This document shows, in pieces, positions 6,872-14,861 of a DNA stretch of 17,254 bases. The stretch is taken from assembly GCA_946886365.1 (NCBI GenBank), contig CAMPIM010000084.1, positions 1-17,254 on the forward strand. Reading direction: 5' to 3'. Origin of the DNA: an uncultured Novosphingobium sp. (lineage in GTDB: Bacteria; Pseudomonadota; Alphaproteobacteria; Sphingomonadales; Sphingomonadaceae). The notes under the pieces are model-generated. The model had not been told where the DNA came from and searched no databases. It saw only the letters and a list, made by a program, of their open reading frames with translations. Position numbers and translations under genes: made by a program. Each line of letters begins with the position of its first letter. The first letter of the stretch is position 1.

Positions 6872-7200
6872 ATATCCTCCCCATTCAACGCTGATTTTTG
6901 ATCCGATGTGGCCGCGACTCTTTTTTGAATCGACTTGTCGCTACACAAGTGTGCTAGCTAACTGCTTTTCGCCGGAGGGTCAACAGTGAAGCGCCCGCAA
7001 CAAGCGCTTATGAGCATTTTTATATGACATATGACGGTTATTTTTTCATTTCGTGGCGGGTTAAGCGGCTATCCCTGTCACGCGAGTGACCAGTCTTTGA
7101 TGCATCATGTCGTCGCTTGAATATCAGACGTTCGTCATTTATCGTACGAATGTGCGGTGAGAGCCAGGCTCTGGCCGCGATCGCAAGGAGTGGATATCAG
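6872..7200. other. 329-base divergent region between TonB receptor and NIPSNAP-like gene
   Basis: No gene is visible. It contains the operator-like site at 7026, an ACTTGT/ACAAGT inverted repeat (6933-6938 and 6945-6950, six bases apart), and a TTGACC (6978-6983) 17 bases from TAGCTA (6955-6960), a poor -10. It also contains a weak symmetric GACGTTCGTC (7127-7136) and a TGATGCATCA palindrome (7098-7107). Both flanking genes must start transcription here. Confidence 0.5.
7026..7035. promoter_or_regulatory. Operator candidate 5 (GACATATGAC), upstream of the TonB receptor
   Basis: Matches GACAnnTGTC at seven of eight positions. On the minus strand it lies one base before TATAAA (7019-7024), a good -10 box facing the receptor, giving a leader of about 140 bases. 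The -35 position (GAAAAA) is poor. The string TGTCATATAA read here also occurs at the 16063 site. Confidence 0.4.
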
Positions 7201-7515
7201 ATGAGCGTTTATCTTCAGGCAACGTTGGAACTCGATTATGAGACGCTTCCCGTCTTTTTGAACATAGTTCCTGAGATGAAGCGCATCGCCGAAGGCGCGG
7301 GTTGGGAGATGATCGCAGGGCTCGTCACCAAGATCGGGCGGGCCAATACCGTCATCCATCTTTGGAAATTGCCGGACATGAATGCTTTCGATGCCGGTAT
7401 ACAGGCGATGGCGAGCGCGCCTGAAGGTGGCAAAATCTATCAGGAAATCTGCCGGAGCGGTGCGAAAGAAACGCTGATCTTCGCTGATGCAGCGCCCTAT
7501 TCACCGGCGCATTGA
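7201..7515 (+). CDS. NIPSNAP-like small protein (dimeric alpha-beta barrel)
   Basis: A 104-residue protein resembling the NIPSNAP group of the dimeric alpha-beta barrel (ferredoxin-like) fold. The best-recognised part is the stretch around residues 46-60 (GRANTVIHLWKL), where relatives have a similar N-x-V-x-H-L-W strand, followed by a helix and an A-S-A-P-E-G-G turn. The start ATG at 7201 follows AAGGAG ten bases upstream; the longer reading from 7117 has no such signal. It is a single-gene unit ending in a strong terminator. Members of this fold in degradation clusters are often small accessory enzymes or of unknown function, and I cannot name a reaction. The family call is from pattern recognition and is moderately sure. 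Confidence 0.75.
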   Translation: MSVYLQATLELDYETLPVFLNIVPEMKRIAEGAGWEMIAGLVTKIGRANTVIHLWKLPDMNAFDAGIQAMASAPEGGKIYQEICRSGAKETLIFADAAPYSPAH

Positions 7516-7531
7516 CGCAGAGCTGAAAATG

Positions 7532-7567
7532 AAACGGCGGGAGGCTTAGAGCTTCCCGCCGTTTTTT
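7532..7567. terminator. Bidirectional rho-independent terminator
   Basis: A 14-pair stem (7532-7545 with 7551-7564, including one G-T pair; AAACGGCGGGA against TCCCGCCGTTT) has a five-base loop and a run of six T at 7562-7567. It lies between the convergent ends of the NIPSNAP-like gene and the aldo/keto reductase. On the minus strand the stem is followed by TTTCATTTT, so it can act in both directions. Confidence 0.9.
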
Positions 7568-7610
7568 ATACTGGTGCTCCCCGGCCGCAGTGACCGGGGA
7601 CCGTCGCTAA

Positions 7611-8546
7611 TTACAGCTGATCCAGCTCGGCCATTATGTCTTGCGGCAAGACTGTCATGCAGGCCTGCGCATTGGCGTAAACCTGTTCGGGCTTGGTCGC
7701 CCCGGCGATCACGGATGAGACGAAGGGCTTTGCGGCGAGCCAGCCGAGAGCAAGCTTCACCATCGGAATGCTCGATTTGCGGGAAATCTCGCCGAGACGG
7801 CTGACTTTCTCAAACCTTTCGGGTGTCAGGAACTTGTCGAAGAAAGGTATCTGCTTGAGGGTTTCCAGACGGCCCGAACTGTCGTCGCCACCCAGATATT
7901 TGCCCGTCAGCAACCCGTTGGCGAGGGGGAAGTAAGGCAGAAATCCGACGCCATTGGCGACCATCAGGGGCGCAAGTTCGCTTTCGACATCGCGTGCCAG
8001 CAGGCTGTATTCGGATTGGCATGATATGAAAGCCGCACGGTGGGTGGCTCCCGCCGCGTCCAGTGCTTCAGCCAGTTGCGCGGCGCTGTGGTTCGCACAG
8101 CCGACATAGCGCACCTTGCCCTCCTGAATCAGCTGGTCGAATGCGGCCAGCGTTTCGCTGATAGGCACCTTCGGATCGGGATAATGCAGCTGATAAAGAT
8201 CGACATAATCGGTGCCCAAATTGGCAAGGCTCTCTTCCAGAGCCTGCCGCACATAGGCAGGGGCCGCACCCTGATTGTCGTCGCTGTCACCAACCTTGTC
8301 GCCGACTTTCGTGGCGACGATCACAGAATCCCGACGACCGCGAAAAGCTTCGCCGAGAATGCGTTCCGATTCTCCGGGAGGAAAACCATAGTTGTTGGCG
8401 GTGTCGAAGAAGGTGATCCCGGCGTCGAGCGCAGCCGAGATCACCTCAAGGGATTTTTCCTTGTCCAGGAACCAGCCGAAATTATTGCAGCCAAGACCGG
8501 CAATAGAGACTTTAAGGTCGGATTTCCCGAGATTACGCTTTTCCAT
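7611..8546 (-). CDS. Aldo/keto reductase
   Basis: A 311-residue member of the aldo/keto reductase superfamily, an NAD(P)H-dependent (beta/alpha)8 barrel that interconverts carbonyls and alcohols. The catalytic tetrad is visible: Asp48 and Tyr53 (FFDTANNYG), Lys80 (ATKVG) and His121 (LYQLHYPD). The signatures GLGCNNFG near the start and RYVGCANHSA in the middle are typical of the bacterial group that includes YhdN and aldose dehydrogenase-like enzymes. The start at 8546 (MEKRNLGKSDLKVS) follows AAGGGGAT and comes 16 bases after the VOC2 stop. An in-frame ATG at 8576 has no ribosome-binding site and would overlap VOC2. It is the last gene of the run, before a strong terminator. The substrate is unknown; pathway ketone or aldehyde reduction is inferred. 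Confidence 0.93.
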   Translation of the reverse strand: MEKRNLGKSDLKVSIAGLGCNNFGWFLDKEKSLEVISAALDAGITFFDTANNYGFPPGESERILGEAFRGRRDSVIVATKVGDKVGDSDDNQGAAPAYVRQALEESLANLGTDYVDLYQLHYPDPKVPISETLAAFDQLIQEGKVRYVGCANHSAAQLAEALDAAGATHRAAFISCQSEYSLLARDVESELAPLMVANGVGFLPYFPLANGLLTGKYLGGDDSSGRLETLKQIPFFDKFLTPERFEKVSRLGEISRKSSIPMVKLALGWLAAKPFVSSVIAGATKPEQVYANAQACMTVLPQDIMAELDQL

Positions 8547-8562
8547 GTCGAGAATATCCCCT

Positions 8563-9123
8563 TCAGGGTTGGCCATATATGTAACGGATGGGATCGGACC
8601 CGTCCCAGCCTTCGGCGGCATCCCGCACCATTTTGTAGAAATCGCTGACAACAGCCTCTTCATAGAATTCGGTCAGCATGCCGAACTCCTTGCGCGTGTC
8701 CATCATCGCATAGGGGCTGGGTTTGGAGTCGCCGAGCGGTGACACGACGGAATAGAGGATGTTATCAAAGCCCTTGCTTTCATAATCCTTGATCGCCGCG
8801 TGAATGTCGTCAACGAACACCGTCATGTGGTGCAGGCCGGGACCACCTGTCGGATAAAGTTCACTATAGGCCGATGGCGTGTCACAATGCTGTTCCACCA
8901 GTTCGACCATCACGTCGCCCCATTGGCCGACGACACCTGTCGTATCGAGGTCGATTTCCTTGCCGCGATAGGTTTGCAGGTCATGGGGAAGGTGCGCGAG
9001 CACAAAGAAGGGGCCAGAGCCGAAGCGGGCCATGTGTCGGCGCGCCCATTCGATCGCGTCCGGTACAACGAATGCGATCTGCCGCACCTTCTTGAGTTGG
9101 CCTGAAACAGGGTCCAGGAACAT
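8563..9123 (-). CDS. VOC-superfamily protein, VOC2 (paralogue of VOC1)
   Basis: A 186-residue two-module VOC protein: VRQIAFVVPD opens module one and LHHMTVFVDD module two. Candidate metal ligands are Gln15, Glu74, His98 or His99, and Glu152, the same set and spacing as in VOC1, again with Gln in the first position. The start at 9123 (MFLDPVSG) has AAGGAGAGG directly upstream; an in-frame start at 9147 would lie before that ribosome-binding site. It is followed closely by the aldo/keto reductase, so these two are likely translated as a pair. It comes 138 bases after the Rieske oxygenase, across a strong hairpin. I see no clear copy of the shared palindrome upstream, so it may depend on read-through from the oxygenase. 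Function beyond the fold is unknown. Confidence 0.87.
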   Translation of the reverse strand: MFLDPVSGQLKKVRQIAFVVPDAIEWARRHMARFGSGPFFVLAHLPHDLQTYRGKEIDLDTTGVVGQWGDVMVELVEQHCDTPSAYSELYPTGGPGLHHMTVFVDDIHAAIKDYESKGFDNILYSVVSPLGDSKPSPYAMMDTRKEFGMLTEFYEEAVVSDFYKMVRDAAEGWDGSDPIRYIYGQP

Positions 9124-9226
9124 CGAGCCTCTCCTTTTAATCGGCAATCGTCAGTTCGCCGCCCGAGGGTGCGGGCGCAGGTTTTTTGCATTTCAGCAAC
9201 CGCTGACCGAAGCTGCCACGCCTATC

Positions 9227-9256
9227 GGCGCTGCGGGCGCTTACGCCCGCAGCGCC
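9227..9256 (-). terminator. Long perfect hairpin after the Rieske oxygenase
   Basis: GGCGCTGCGGGCG (9227-9239) and CGCCCGCAGCGCC (9244-9256) form a perfect 13-pair stem with a four-base loop, five bases after the oxygenase stop. No T-tract follows on the minus strand. It may attenuate or stabilise the message between the oxygenase and VOC2/AKR rather than end it. Confidence 0.55.
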
Positions 9257-9261
9257 GTTCG

Positions 9262-10590
9262 TCATTCAGCGGCGATGGACATCCCATTTTCGACGATCAG
9301 TTGATCGATGCGGTCGTGATAATGGGAAATCCGCTTTTCCTGCCCGGCCAGTTCCGCGCCATTCCACCCGCGCGAATGCATGCCGCGCTGCTGCGCCTCC
9401 ATGATACCGGCGTCGCCATCGAGCGTGATGCCAAGGCTTCCTTCGCCGAAGTTGCGCCATTCGCGTTCTACAGGCGCACGCACAGTGTCGGCAACGCCGC
9501 CCGCCGAGGTCAGCATCTTGGTGAAGAAGTCCTCTGAACCCGTCGCATAGAACCAGGTGTCGAAGGTGCATTTTTCCGGGTCGGTCGGATGCGGCCAGGC
9601 GCGCAGGAACAGCATGCCGTCCGAAAAACAGGTCAGCGTCAGGTTGGGGAAGATCGAATAGAGGAAGGTGTCGGTCAGTTGCGCGTCTTCCATCCGGTCA
9701 TAATGGCTATGGCCGCGCTCGACGCCCAGCTTCCGCTTTTGCGCGATGATCGCTTCCCGGATCGCCAGCGGCTTGTCCTTGAAATCTTCCGGCTGCAATT
9801 CCCAGGTCTTAAGGTCCTGGATCAGATACTCGTCGATCGCCAGCTTGCCATCGGGCAGATAGCGCGAAGGCTGGCTGCCCGGCGTCACAAGGCGCGCATG
9901 GCCGTTCTTCAGCGTTTCGATGACCGCTGTCACATAATAGGGCTCGTTCACATACAACCCCTCCGGATGCGCGGTGGGGATGTGATATGTTTCGCGGAAA
10001 TTGTCCGAAATGATCTTCCAGTTGCAGGGCATCCGCACTGATATGGCCTGGGTGCAGTGCATCTGCTCGAAGGGATAGCGCGCCAACGGCTCGTACAGTT
10101 CGCCCAGATACTCTTTGAGAGGCATCGGGTTGGCGTCCATGTTCACCCAGACGAAGCTGGCGAAGGTCTCACTGTTGATCTGGGCGAGCCGCTTGCGTCC
10201 GCATGGGGAGCCCGCAGAGAAGTCCTCCGGGTCCTGCGCGCCGATGCATTCGCCTTCCAGCGACCATTTCCAGCTATGATAGGCGCAGGTGAAGGACGGC
10301 ATCGAGCCTTCCGCCACGGACACCAGCTTGTTCCCGCGATGCTGGCAGACATTGTAGAAGGCCTTGATGCCGCCATCTTCCTGACGCACGACCAGAATGG
10401 ATTCCGTGCCAACCTCTTCCACCAGGAAGTCGCCCGGCTCAGGAATCTGGTCTTCGCGGCAAACCACGAGCCAGCTTTTGGTCCAAACTGCGTCCCATTC
10501 CCGCCCCGCGAAGTCGCGGTCGAAATAGCGCCAACCCTGAAGTTTCGAAGACCGTCCGGCTCCCGCCTCGGCGACCAGATTTTCCGTCAT
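9262..10590 (-). CDS. Rieske non-heme iron oxygenase, alpha (catalytic) subunit
   Basis: A 442-residue ring-hydroxylating-type oxygenase. The Rieske [2Fe-2S] ligands are Cys82, His84, Cys102 and His105 (VCQHRGN, then CAYHSWKW). The mononuclear iron site is NFRETYHIPTAH with His203 and His208, and a C-terminal Asp (probably Asp393, in DAGIMEAQQRGM) completes the triad. Glu200 is in the position of the residue that links the two metal centres across subunits. The ATG at 10590 is six bases after AGGAG; an ATG at 10596 is too close to it. The family hydroxylates, demethylates or desaturates aromatic and alicyclic substrates with O2 and electrons from a ferredoxin. No beta subunit follows, so an alpha-only oligomer is likely. 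The ferredoxin at 14911 is the probable electron donor, and no reductase is in the window. Confidence 0.95.
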   Translation of the reverse strand: MTENLVAEAGAGRSSKLQGWRYFDRDFAGREWDAVWTKSWLVVCREDQIPEPGDFLVEEVGTESILVVRQEDGGIKAFYNVCQHRGNKLVSVAEGSMPSFTCAYHSWKWSLEGECIGAQDPEDFSAGSPCGRKRLAQINSETFASFVWVNMDANPMPLKEYLGELYEPLARYPFEQMHCTQAISVRMPCNWKIISDNFRETYHIPTAHPEGLYVNEPYYVTAVIETLKNGHARLVTPGSQPSRYLPDGKLAIDEYLIQDLKTWELQPEDFKDKPLAIREAIIAQKRKLGVERGHSHYDRMEDAQLTDTFLYSIFPNLTLTCFSDGMLFLRAWPHPTDPEKCTFDTWFYATGSEDFFTKMLTSAGGVADTVRAPVEREWRNFGEGSLGITLDGDAGIMEAQQRGMHSRGWNGAELAGQEKRISHYHDRIDQLIVENGMSIAAE

Positions 10591-10712
10591 TTCCATCTCC
10601 TGTCGATTCAATCCAGGCGCATCCCGGCGCGCTGATCCTGTTTCCAATCGTCCAGCTACATCCAACGGCCCGCTTTACGCGCACTAGGCAAAAGGCGGCC
10701 AGGTTCCGGACG

Positions 10713-10741
10713 ATCATGCATAACGGACATTTGTCCGTCAA
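10713..10741 (-). promoter_or_regulatory. Candidate promoter of the Rieske oxygenase gene
   Basis: On the minus strand TTGACG (10736-10741) and CATGAT (10713-10718) are 17 bases apart, each one base or so from consensus. The palindrome 10726-10735 occupies the first part of the spacer. The start codon lies about 120 bases downstream. Confidence 0.5.
10726..10735. promoter_or_regulatory. Operator candidate 6 (GACATTTGTC), in the oxygenase promoter
   Basis: Exact match to GACAnnTGTC within a longer symmetric site, ACGGACA-TT-TGTCCGT (10723-10738), whose arms of seven bases are perfect. It sits directly after the -35 hexamer and between it and the -10, the usual place for a repressor site. Confidence 0.65.
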
Positions 10742-10799
10742 TAGCGGAGTATCCTTCCTTCGCGGAGTCCGCGCCTTTACGGCCGACCCCGCGCTAGAT

Positions 10800-11408
10800 T
10801 TATCCTTGTGACGGCTTGTCCACCGCCTGAGCGATCTTCATCGCCAAATCTTCAGCAACCGGCTTCAGCATCGGTCCCAGCAGCAGGTTGAGAACCGGCC
10901 CGGTGGCTCCGCCCGCCTGAACGTTCAGCCGGAAAGTGATCTGCGTGTTCGGATCGCCCGCATCTGCCACGGGCGCTGCTGCTTGCACATCGACGCTGTT
11001 GGTGACGCGCCGCAGCAACCAGCGGGACAGGCGTTCCCACAATCTGCTCAGCCAGCCGCCTGAGGGTGAATGTGCGGGAGCGGGGGCGGGTGGCGCGGCA
11101 TTCGCGATGCCGGCGCCCAGGTCGATCGCCAGAAACTCGCCCGATCCGGTGACAGGCTCCTGCAAACCCTGCATCACGAAGGTGACGCGGCTAGGCTCGT
11201 TCCATTCCGTGACCTGGACCTTGAACTCCGCGCTGCGAGTCAGGCCGCCCAGCTCGCCCTTCACAACCCAGATGGATTCATCGCGGTTGATCTTCTCGTG
11301 GCGCTGATACCCTGTGAGAAACGGCGCCCAATTGTCCATGTCCTCGACGAAATTCCAGACCTGAGGCAGGGAGGCGGTGACCGTTGTGGTATGTTCGACT
11401 TCGGGCAA
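10800..11408 (-). CDS. SRPBCC-superfamily (CoxG-like) protein with an inserted amphipathic segment
   Basis: A 202-residue protein with the START/SRPBCC helix-grip ligand-binding fold. PEVEHTTTVTASLPQVWNFV and an NWAPFLTG segment form the start, strands follow to about residue 97 (GSGEFLAID), and the last strand (TQITFRLNVQ) and long C-terminal helix (LLGPMLKPVAEDLAMKIAQA) end it. The C-terminal pattern resembles CoxG-type members. Between residues about 98 and 154, where the fold normally has a short turn, lies a Pro/Ala-rich linker and a Trp/Arg-rich helix (WLSRLWERLSRWLLRRV, 119-135). The start is TTG at 11408, chosen because AGGAGG lies five bases upstream and the frame has no ATG nearby; the reading from 11582 lies inside the upstream gene. 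It follows the KstD-like gene by 13 bases. Its role may be to bind a hydrophobic intermediate; this is inferred. Confidence 0.75.
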   Translation of the reverse strand: MPEVEHTTTVTASLPQVWNFVEDMDNWAPFLTGYQRHEKINRDESIWVVKGELGGLTRSAEFKVQVTEWNEPSRVTFVMQGLQEPVTGSGEFLAIDLGAGIANAAPPAPAPAHSPSGGWLSRLWERLSRWLLRRVTNSVDVQAAAPVADAGDPNTQITFRLNVQAGGATGPVLNLLLGPMLKPVAEDLAMKIAQAVDKPSQG

Positions 11409-11421
11409 TGTCGCCTCCTTT

Positions 11422-13044
11422 TCAGAACCTGTTGACGCTGGACGCCGCCTCGCGTCCGGCGATGTGGCCGAAGACCAGGCCCGGCCCGATCGTGGCCCCG
11501 GCGCCCGGATAGGCCATGCCGGTGAACCCGCCGGAGACGTTCCCCGCCGCGTAAAGGCCGGGGATGCGGCCGCCCCTGACATTCACCACTTCCGACTTGG
11601 CGTTGATCTTCGGGCCGCCCTTTGTGCCGAGCACGCCGGAATAGACACGGCAGGCGTAGAAGGGGCCTTGCTGGATCGGCCCCAGCGACTGGAGCGCACC
11701 TTCGCGCGACGGGTCGCCATAATGACGGTCATATTTGCTCCGGCCGCGGTGGAAGTCGGGGTCCTCGCCCCGTTCGACATTCGCGTTGAAACGCGTGACC
11801 GTGTCTTCAAGGCCATCTGGGTTTACGCCGATTTTCTCGGCCAGTTCGCGCAGCGTCGGCGCGGATTCGAGCCATGCCGGAATCGGATCGCCCGGATAGC
11901 GCGTGCCGAACGGATATTTGTCGAGGAAAGTCGAATCGAGGATGATCCAGGCGGGCAGGTTCGGATAGTCGAACGCCACTGGGTCGAAGTTGCGGAAGGA
12001 GCGGCCAACATCATTATAATTGTGGGCTTCGTTGACGAAGCGCTTGCCCGCACGGTTGACCATGATCGAACCGGGGGAGGCTCTTTCGCCGACCACCATG
12101 CGGTTGAGCTGCTGCCCTTCATATTCGTCGCCCGGAATGCGGATCATCGGCATCCACCAGGCTTCATGGGCATTGGCCATGCTCGCCTGCGCCTCGGCCG
12201 CCATGATGAGGCCATCGCCCTCATTGAAAGGCGGGCTGAGCGGACCTTCGATGGGAGCGCCCATCAGGTCGGTCGCCATGTCCTTGTTCCATTCAAAGCC
12301 GCCGCTTGCCAGAATGACGGCGCGACGGGCGCCGATCCTGACCATGCGGCCATCCTGTTCGACCTCAATACCGACAATGGCGCCATCGTCGATCACCAGG
12401 CGGCGGCCACGGGCGTTGCGGCGAAACTCCACGCCCTTGTCCACCGCGCCCTTGATAAGGCCAGCCATCAGCGCCATGCCGGTGCCCACCATGCCCTTGG
12501 CAAGGCGGTCGCCGATGATTTCGGGGTCCAGCATATTGGTCCCGTCATCAATGTCGGTCATCGCGACAGGCAGCGGGAAGCAGGGGGCCGAACGCAGATG
12601 CGCGCGCAGTTCACCCAACTCGCCCGCCGGGAACAGGCCGGGGCTTACGGAGCGGCCGAAGGTGCCGCCGGGATGTTCTGGGTGATAGTCCGGCGTCTTG
12701 AGCGCCCGGAACGCCAGCTGGGTCTCTTGCTCGAGATAACGCAACACGCCCGGCGCTTCATCGACATAGGTTTCGGCCAGTTCGATGTCCATTTTGCCGA
12801 GCGAAAGGCTGCGAAGATAGGTGAGCGCCTGTTCGCGCGAGTCGGTCGTTCCAACCTCGTGCATGTGGTGATTGTTGGGGATCCACGGCACGCCGCCCGA
12901 CACGGCGCTCGTCCCGCCCAGCTTGTCGCTGCGCTCCAGCACCAGCGTCTTGCAACCGCGATGCTGTGCCGCGATCGCCGCCGACACGCCCGCCGCGCCG
13001 GAGCCCATGACCACCACGTCGAAAACCTCATCCCATACCGGCAT
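11422..13044 (-). CDS. KstD-like FAD-dependent dehydrogenase
   Basis: A 540-residue flavoprotein of the 3-ketosteroid delta1-dehydrogenase/fumarate reductase family. The N-terminal FAD site is GSGAAG (14-19), with Glu37 for ribose binding and GGTSAVSGG at 43-51. A second FAD motif comes late (YAAGNVSGG). Near the C-terminus, MAYPGAGATIGPG places Tyr512 and Gly516 where 3-ketosteroid dehydrogenases have the catalytic Tyr and Gly of YPxxG. No signal peptide is seen, so it is not a periplasmic fumarate reductase. The ATG at 13044 follows GGAGAG. It lies 54 bases after the GMC oxidoreductase and just before the SRPBCC gene, an evident operon. It probably introduces a double bond next to a ring ketone; whether the substrate is a steroid is not shown by the sequence. 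Confidence 0.9.
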   Translation of the reverse strand: MPVWDEVFDVVVMGSGAAGVSAAIAAQHRGCKTLVLERSDKLGGTSAVSGGVPWIPNNHHMHEVGTTDSREQALTYLRSLSLGKMDIELAETYVDEAPGVLRYLEQETQLAFRALKTPDYHPEHPGGTFGRSVSPGLFPAGELGELRAHLRSAPCFPLPVAMTDIDDGTNMLDPEIIGDRLAKGMVGTGMALMAGLIKGAVDKGVEFRRNARGRRLVIDDGAIVGIEVEQDGRMVRIGARRAVILASGGFEWNKDMATDLMGAPIEGPLSPPFNEGDGLIMAAEAQASMANAHEAWWMPMIRIPGDEYEGQQLNRMVVGERASPGSIMVNRAGKRFVNEAHNYNDVGRSFRNFDPVAFDYPNLPAWIILDSTFLDKYPFGTRYPGDPIPAWLESAPTLRELAEKIGVNPDGLEDTVTRFNANVERGEDPDFHRGRSKYDRHYGDPSREGALQSLGPIQQGPFYACRVYSGVLGTKGGPKINAKSEVVNVRGGRIPGLYAAGNVSGGFTGMAYPGAGATIGPGLVFGHIAGREAASSVNRF

Positions 13045-13098
13045 TATAGCTCTCCAGTCGCTCGCGGTTCGCGCCGCTTCCTATGTCGTTTGCACTTG

Positions 13099-14694
13099 TC
13101 ACGCATGGCTGCGTCCCTTGATCAGGTCCGCCGCCTTTTCGCCAATCATGATGGCGGGCATGTTCGTATTTCCGCCGACGAGCGTCGGCATCACCGACGT
13201 GTCGGCCACCCGTAGCCCGCCAATGCCCCTGACCCGCAGGCGGGCATCGACGACGCTGTCATCGTCCGATCCCATCTTGCACGTACCGGCCGTGTGATAA
13301 TCTGCACTTGCGTCGGCACGGATGAAGGCGTCGATCTGGCTGTCGGTCTGTACGGACGCGCCCGGCGACAATTCATCGCCGCGATAGGGATCGAAGGCGG
13401 CCTGTCCGAAAATCTGGCGGCACACGCGGATGCCATTGCGGAAGTCGACCATGTCCCGGGCATCGCTGAGGTAGCGGTGATCCACGACCGGCGCGGCATG
13501 CGGGTCGGGCGAGGCCAGCGTCACATGCCCACGGCTGTGGGGCCGGACGACGCAGACATGCGCCATGAAGCCATGACGCGGCATCAGGCCTGTCAGCGTG
13601 TCATTCATCAGCGCCAGCACCAGCGAGAGCTTTATGTCCGGCTCAGCGAGGTCCGGTTGCGATCGCACATAGGCGACCGCTTCCATGCCGGTGCTGGCGA
13701 GCGGCCCCTTACGGAAAGCCAGATATTGCGCGAAGGCCAGCGCCCCCTTCAGCGGGCTGACATATTGATAATGGGATACTGGCTGCGTCACCGCCTGCTT
13801 CACATAGGTGGACAGATGGTCCTGAAGATTCTGACCGACGCCGGGCAGATTATGGACCGGGTCGACGCCGACCTGCGACAGGGCCGAAGCGTCACCGATG
13901 CCGGACAGCATCAGAAGCTGGGGCGAATTGATGCCGCCACCGCAGAGGATCACCTCGCCGCCCGCACGGAGGTCAAGCTCCTGCCCTTTTTCCCGAATGC
14001 GAACGCCGACGGCGCGGCCATTTTCGACCAGTATCTTGAGCACTTGCGCGCCCAGACGCACCTCCAGGTTCAAGCGCGAGCGGAACGGCTTTATGTAGGC
14101 GGTCGCCGCGCTCCACCGGCGGCCCCGGCTGACGAACATGTCGACGGGACCGGCGCCATCGCGAACCGCGCCGTTGGTGTCGTCATTATAAGGGTAGCCA
14201 GCTTCTTCGCAGGCTTGCAGGAACGCCTTGGCGAGTGGATTGTGGACGCCGGGGCGGCTGATCCTGACCGGCCCGGAGTGACCGTGCCACCGCGCATCGC
14301 CGCCCGGCTCGTAACTTTCGGCCCGCTTGAAATAGGGTAGCACGTCCTCATAGGACCAGCCGGAATTGCCCAGCGCCGCCCACCGATCGTAATCGCTCGG
14401 CGTGCCTCGATCATAGATCATGCCGTTGATCGAGCTGCCGCCTCCCAGAACCTTGCCACGGGGGAGGAAAAGGACGCGGTCGTTCAGCTCTTCCTGCGGC
14501 GCGCTCCTGTAGTTCCAGCTATGCTTGCCCGACGTCAAAAGCGGCATCAGCCCGCCGGGCGCATGGATGAGGGGATCACGGTCAGTGCCCCCCGCCTCAA
14601 GCAGGATTACCTTGTGGCGGCTGTCTTCCGACAAACGGTTGGCGACGGCACAGCCCGCCGCTCCCGCGCCCACAACGATATAGTCCGCGTTCAA
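13099..14694 (-). CDS. GMC-family FAD oxidoreductase (alcohol dehydrogenase type)
   Basis: A 531-residue glucose-methanol-choline oxidoreductase, closest in look to choline dehydrogenase and AlkJ-type alcohol dehydrogenases. It has DYIVVGAGAAGC with GAGAAG at 9-14 and Glu33, the first GMC signature RGKVLGGGSSINGMIY at 79-94, the second around GGGINSPQLLMLSGIG, and the C-terminal DYHTAGTCKMG with catalytic His467 and Asn511 (GNTNMPAIMIGEKA). The start is TTG at 14694, with CGGAG eight bases upstream, and no in-frame ATG precedes the FAD motif. It heads the GMC, KstD-like and SRPBCC run. The family oxidises alcohols to aldehydes or ketones using FAD and a membrane or soluble acceptor. The substrate is probably a hydroxylated pathway intermediate, possibly the product of the Rieske oxygenase. 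Confidence 0.93.
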   Translation of the reverse strand: MNADYIVVGAGAAGCAVANRLSEDSRHKVILLEAGGTDRDPLIHAPGGLMPLLTSGKHSWNYRSAPQEELNDRVLFLPRGKVLGGGSSINGMIYDRGTPSDYDRWAALGNSGWSYEDVLPYFKRAESYEPGGDARWHGHSGPVRISRPGVHNPLAKAFLQACEEAGYPYNDDTNGAVRDGAGPVDMFVSRGRRWSAATAYIKPFRSRLNLEVRLGAQVLKILVENGRAVGVRIREKGQELDLRAGGEVILCGGGINSPQLLMLSGIGDASALSQVGVDPVHNLPGVGQNLQDHLSTYVKQAVTQPVSHYQYVSPLKGALAFAQYLAFRKGPLASTGMEAVAYVRSQPDLAEPDIKLSLVLALMNDTLTGLMPRHGFMAHVCVVRPHSRGHVTLASPDPHAAPVVDHRYLSDARDMVDFRNGIRVCRQIFGQAAFDPYRGDELSPGASVQTDSQIDAFIRADASADYHTAGTCKMGSDDDSVVDARLRVRGIGGLRVADTSVMPTLVGGNTNMPAIMIGEKAADLIKGRSHA

Positions 14695-14861
14695 TGCGCG
14701 TACTCCGGCAACGAGGTCCGTCCACCGTTAAGGGGAGCCGCGCCGCAACAGCCGACCAGCGCACAGTCGCGGAAATGCAAATGACCTTGCAACGATCCTA
14801 CTCCTCCAGGACGCATTTCGCCCCAATTTTTCCCCGGACGCCGTGATGCGCCCCGATCCAC

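Noticed and set aside
7098..7107. TGATGCATCA palindrome as a regulator site
   Set aside because: A single copy with no second occurrence noticed; short perfect palindromes are expected several times in a window of this size.
7127..7136. GACGTTCGTC as a further operator copy
   Set aside because: It is symmetric in its arms but differs from GACAnnTGTC at two of eight positions, so it is too weak to count.
8547..8663. Longer start for the aldo/keto reductase
   Set aside because: It would run deep into VOC2 and lacks a ribosome-binding site, whereas 8546 has one and matches the family N-terminus.
11377..13215. Long open frame of 612 codons on the plus strand
   Set aside because: It is antisense to the KstD-like flavoprotein, which has clear FAD motifs. 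The antisense translation has no recognisable domain; such frames are common in GC-rich DNA.
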